NCBI GenBank assembly: GCA_963705275.1
Contig: OY970063.1
Span: 1,798,001 to 1,862,000 of the forward strand
Origin: Fen-1135 sp963705275
GTDB lineage: Bacteria > Desulfobacterota > Syntrophia > Syntrophales > UBA2185
Reading direction: 5' to 3'
Length of the DNA stretch: 64,000 nucleotides
Made by a program: the position numbers and the translations under genes. Shown here piece after piece: positions 61,315 through 64,000 of the stretch. The notes beneath the pieces are model-generated. The model did no database searches, was not told the origin of the DNA, and saw only the letters and a program-made list of their open reading frames with translations. The first letter of the stretch is position 1; every line of letters starts with the position of its first letter.

Positions 61315-64000
61315 ATGCAGCATAAGATGGAAACAAAAGAAGGACGCCTGCGGGCGGATTGTATAGAGGAGCTTATCCGCAGGAAAGGGCTGGATGAAGG
61401 GGAAGTGCTGGCAATCGACGAGCGCCTGCTTGCGCTGATGCAGATCATCTCCACGGGGCTCGGTGAGGACGTTCACCTGAAGATCGTACCCGGCGGCAGC
61501 TGGAGATACAACAGGGAGACAAATGAGATTGTATTTCCCGTAGGGCTGATGTTGTCCTCTTCTGTCGAAGAGGTCGTTGCCTTTTGCGCCCACGAGGCGG
61601 GACACAGGCAAATATCCCGCCGGAACTTGAGAAAGGCGGTTTTCAAGACATTTTCCGCGAAGGAATCCACGAGGCTTCTTTTGAATGCCTTCGAAGACAG
61701 CCGTGTAGACAACTGGCTGATAAGCATTTTCAAAGGGATCAAACACTACCTGGATATCGCCTACGATGAGATGATTCCCCGGGACTTGTCCAGGTCGTCG
61801 TACATAGATCATCTGAAGGGCGAAATCTCCGAAATGGCGAGCACCTCCTGCCATCCTTATCTCTTCTATCCGCACATGGAATACCTGTTGGGCATGCGCT
61901 ACTACTGGCTGTATGGCCGCCTTCCTTGGCAGTTGATGAATCCGGAAGTAGGTGATGCCCTGGCGCGGACGCACAAGGATTTTGCGGCGATCTTCGATCA
62001 CTATCCTCACGGACGGGTCTCAGAAGAAGAGAAGTTGAGGTTTGCGGAGGAGACAGCCCTGATGGTGAAGGACCGGATACTTCCCGAGTATGAAGGACTC
62101 GTAAAGCTCGCGATCGAGAAGTTGGCCGCGGCCATAAAGGACGGCCAACTCCAACTTAAGGAAAAGAAGTGCGCCCCGGAGGACTTGAGTCAGGACGAGA
62201 TCGAAGAGGAAGCGAGAAAATTATTAGAGTTCAAAGCAAGGGAATTGGCGGACAAGTTGTCCCCCAAGACGGAAAAGCACGTCGCGAAGACGGGGGAATA
62301 CAGAAGGGAAACCCCTGAAGAAACGGATGCGCGAAAAGCAGGCGGAAAATCTGCCGGAGAAAAAACGGCGCCCATGCCGATAGAGACACTCCGCGATCTC
62401 ATCAAGAAGCAGCGATGGATAAACCGCGGTGAGGATGCGAAGATAGGTGAGTACGAGAGGGTCTACAGGATGATATCGAACATGGTCCAGGCCCTGAGCG
62501 GGGTTTTGGAAAATCACTTTGCAAAGAATAGGAGGCCTTCCTTCCAAGGCTATTTTCCCACCGGCCAGAAGCCCGATTTACGGAGGGCGATGGAGCTGTC
62601 CAGGAAATTAAGCGAGGGAATCCCCGTTCAGGACAAGGATCTCAAGGTCTTCCTGAAGAGGAGACTTCCGACACAGAGGGACCACAAAATAATCCTTGCC
62701 CTGGATGAATCGGCTTCGATGGATGAACCGAAGAGGACATCCGCCCTCGCAGGGCTTCTCATCTTCATGGAGGCCCTGGATCATATCGGCATAGACTACG
62801 GGGTAATCGGGTTTTCCGACAGCCCCATAATGCACAAAGAGCTGGGTGCGAAGCTGGATAACGCCGGCCGGCGGGTATTGTTTGATGAGGTCTCAATGTG
62901 CATACCCGGAGGCTCCACCGCCGATGCGGATGCCCTCCAGTTGGCGACGAATATATTAAAGGATCAGCCGGAGGACTCATCAAGGTGGATCATCATGGTT
63001 ACGGATGGAGAAGGAAACGTGAATACTACAGGCAAGACATTTATCGAGCTTCAGAAGGAGGCTCTCGATCAAGAGATAGAGGTGCTCGGTGTGGGTTTGG
63101 GCGAAGAGGTGACGGAGGTCATAAAGAGGTACGCGAGCGGCATGCAGATTGACGATGTGGAAGAGCTCCCGTCCGTCCTCTCCGGCATACTGGAGGAAAA
63201 ACTTGTCAAGCAGGATGCGTACTGGGAGAGCTTCCTCACGCCCCGGCACGAGGCCCACACAGACAAAGAACAGCCGGAGGCATCCCTGCCGCAGGATTTA
63301 TCGGAGCTGCTCGCTTCTCTCTATCTTTATCTGAAACAGCACATCCCCGCCTTCAATGTGAGGCATCTGAAGAGGGCATCGGAACTCATGGGATTCTTGC
63401 TGAACCGTGGCTATCCGGGAAAAGCGGCGCTCGGAAGAAGCCTGAAATATGCGTTTATAGATACACAGGAACAATCCCACAGAGTGAGGGAACTTATCCT
63501 AGAAAGGATCGAGGAGATACGGAAGATATTGCCGGACATCGCCCCGGAAGACCTCCCTCATGGATTTCACAAGGCAACTTCACAGGGAGACGTCCCTGTG
63601 TCTGCGATCCCCGACGACCTGGCCTCCGTCCTGGATATCTTGATGAAGAATAATACCAATCCTCAAATCGAGAAGGCCATTTCATTGTTGAAAGAGCTTG
63701 TAAATTCCTCCGATATGGCTTTTGTGAGCATCCCCGGACTGGAAGCGAGCTTCCGGGTCATTGATGACGAACTTCTGAAAGGGATAACTATTGAAGAGCT
63801 GGAGAAAAAGGCGGAGGACAAGAGCTGGGCTGTACGCCAGCCCGCAGCCTCAGCCTTGGGCAGGACTTATCTCGGTCTAATCAAACAGGAAAAAGTCGTG
63901 GACTTAAGTCCGTTAGAGCAAATGCTGAAGGACGAAGACCCATCCGTCTGCCGCGCCGCCGCCTCGGCTTTAGGCCGGATATGGTATCATTATTATGGAA
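61315..64000 (+). CDS. HExxH + VWA + HEAT-repeat protein, 5' part
   Basis: Open from ATG 61315 (or ATG 61327) to the window edge, at least 895 codons, with no stop. Residues about 10-150 form a putative metallopeptidase domain with HEAGH at residue 93. After a charged linker comes a von Willebrand A domain with a full MIDAS: LALDESASMDEP (Asp464 region), GGSTADADAL and IIMVTDGEGN. The last part visible holds HEAT-like repeats: SWAVRQPAASALGRTY (about residue 837) and PSVCRAAASALGRIW. The pairing is like DUF2201-type metallopeptidase/VWA proteins, but with a long extension. MIDAS proteins usually work with an AAA+ ATPase; none is visible. The 282-bp upstream gap shows no gene. Confidence 0.75.
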   Translation, partial: MQHKMETKEGRLRADCIEELIRRKGLDEGEVLAIDERLLALMQIISTGLGEDVHLKIVPGGSWRYNRETNEIVFPVGLMLSSSVEEVVAFCAHEAGHRQISRRNLRKAVFKTFSAKESTRLLLNAFEDSRVDNWLISIFKGIKHYLDIAYDEMIPRDLSRSSYIDHLKGEISEMASTSCHPYLFYPHMEYLLGMRYYWLYGRLPWQLMNPEVGDALARTHKDFAAIFDHYPHGRVSEEEKLRFAEETALMVKDRILPEYEGLVKLAIEKLAAAIKDGQLQLKEKKCAPEDLSQDEIEEEARKLLEFKARELADKLSPKTEKHVAKTGEYRRETPEETDARKAGGKSAGEKTAPMPIETLRDLIKKQRWINRGEDAKIGEYERVYRMISNMVQALSGVLENHFAKNRRPSFQGYFPTGQKPDLRRAMELSRKLSEGIPVQDKDLKVFLKRRLPTQRDHKIILALDESASMDEPKRTSALAGLLIFMEALDHIGIDYGVIGFSDSPIMHKELGAKLDNAGRRVLFDEVSMCIPGGSTADADALQLATNILKDQPEDSSRWIIMVTDGEGNVNTTGKTFIELQKEALDQEIEVLGVGLGEEVTEVIKRYASGMQIDDVEELPSVLSGILEEKLVKQDAYWESFLTPRHEAHTDKEQPEASLPQDLSELLASLYLYLKQHIPAFNVRHLKRASELMGFLLNRGYPGKAALGRSLKYAFIDTQEQSHRVRELILERIEEIRKILPDIAPEDLPHGFHKATSQGDVPVSAIPDDLASVLDILMKNNTNPQIEKAISLLKELVNSSDMAFVSIPGLEASFRVIDDELLKGITIEELEKKAEDKSWAVRQPAASALGRTYLGLIKQEKVVDLSPLEQMLKDEDPSVCRAAASALGRIWYHYYG

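Noticed and set aside
1..64000. tRNA, rRNA, CRISPR or intact insertion sequence
   Set aside because: None seen on reading the intergenic stretches on both strands; a covariance-model search could still find small RNAs.

Overview
The window looks like chromosomal DNA from a Gram-negative deltaproteobacterium of the Syntrophus/Syntrophobacterales kind. This is inferred from the gene set: lipopolysaccharide-sugar genes, Tat and PBP1A genes, long-form acyl-CoA dehydrogenase, ADP-forming acyl-CoA synthetase, and a replication-origin gene order rsmG-parA-parB-dnaA-dnaN-gyrB-gyrA. No rRNA, tRNA or CRISPR array was seen. Everything was read by eye, without database searches.

Layout. 1-3.4 kb: 3' end of a cytidylate-kinase-like gene, a patatin-like lipase, and an overlapping archease-rtcB RNA-ligation pair downstream of gyrA. 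3.4-13.8 kb: the origin block, all on the minus strand, with DnaA-box-like motifs on both sides of dnaA. 13.9-20.4 kb (plus strand): an RNA methyltransferase, then an envelope-sugar cluster whose Fe-alcohol dehydrogenase, aminotransferase, heptose epimerase and KdsB fit 8-amino-Kdo (Kdo8N) and heptose synthesis, then an acyltransferase and a thioesterase. 20.5-28.4 kb (minus strand): a branched-chain amino-acid block with two paralogous acetolactate synthases plus ilvC and ilvD. Each synthase operon begins with an unlisted leader peptide and an attenuator: a valine-run leader before one, an isoleucine-run leader before the other. 28.4-31.6 kb: PBP1A, TatC and TatA/B. 31.8-38.6 kb (plus strand): HDAC-like deacetylase, gatCAB, mtnA, a cold-shock gene with a structured leader, and a lytic transglycosylase. 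38.6-43.3 kb (minus strand): a PurF-like protein lacking the glutaminase cysteine, and carB. 43.7-49 kb: ABC-F ATPase, small metallopeptidase, OsmC, PfkB kinase, methyltransferase.

49-58.4 kb is the accessory and decaying part. The ADP-forming acyl-CoA synthetase (two breaks), a cyclophilin (one) and a long acyl-CoA dehydrogenase (one) are frameshifted. Between them lie a divergent peptide-deformylase-like gene, a lipoprotein, unknown genes sharing an upstream repeat, a tyrosine-recombinase-like remnant, an 81-bp remnant of a second acyl-CoA dehydrogenase split by a 100-bp palindromic insert, and a Phd/ParE toxin-antitoxin pair. 58.7-64 kb: a class V aminotransferase, inverted palindromic repeats, an HPF-cold-shock fusion, a small charged protein, and a large protein with HExxH, VWA and HEAT-like parts that runs off the window.

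The clearest new-looking systems are the paired Val/Ile attenuators and the Kdo8N-type cluster. The most informative evolutionary site is the acyl-CoA dehydrogenase remnant with its insert beside the toxin-antitoxin pair.
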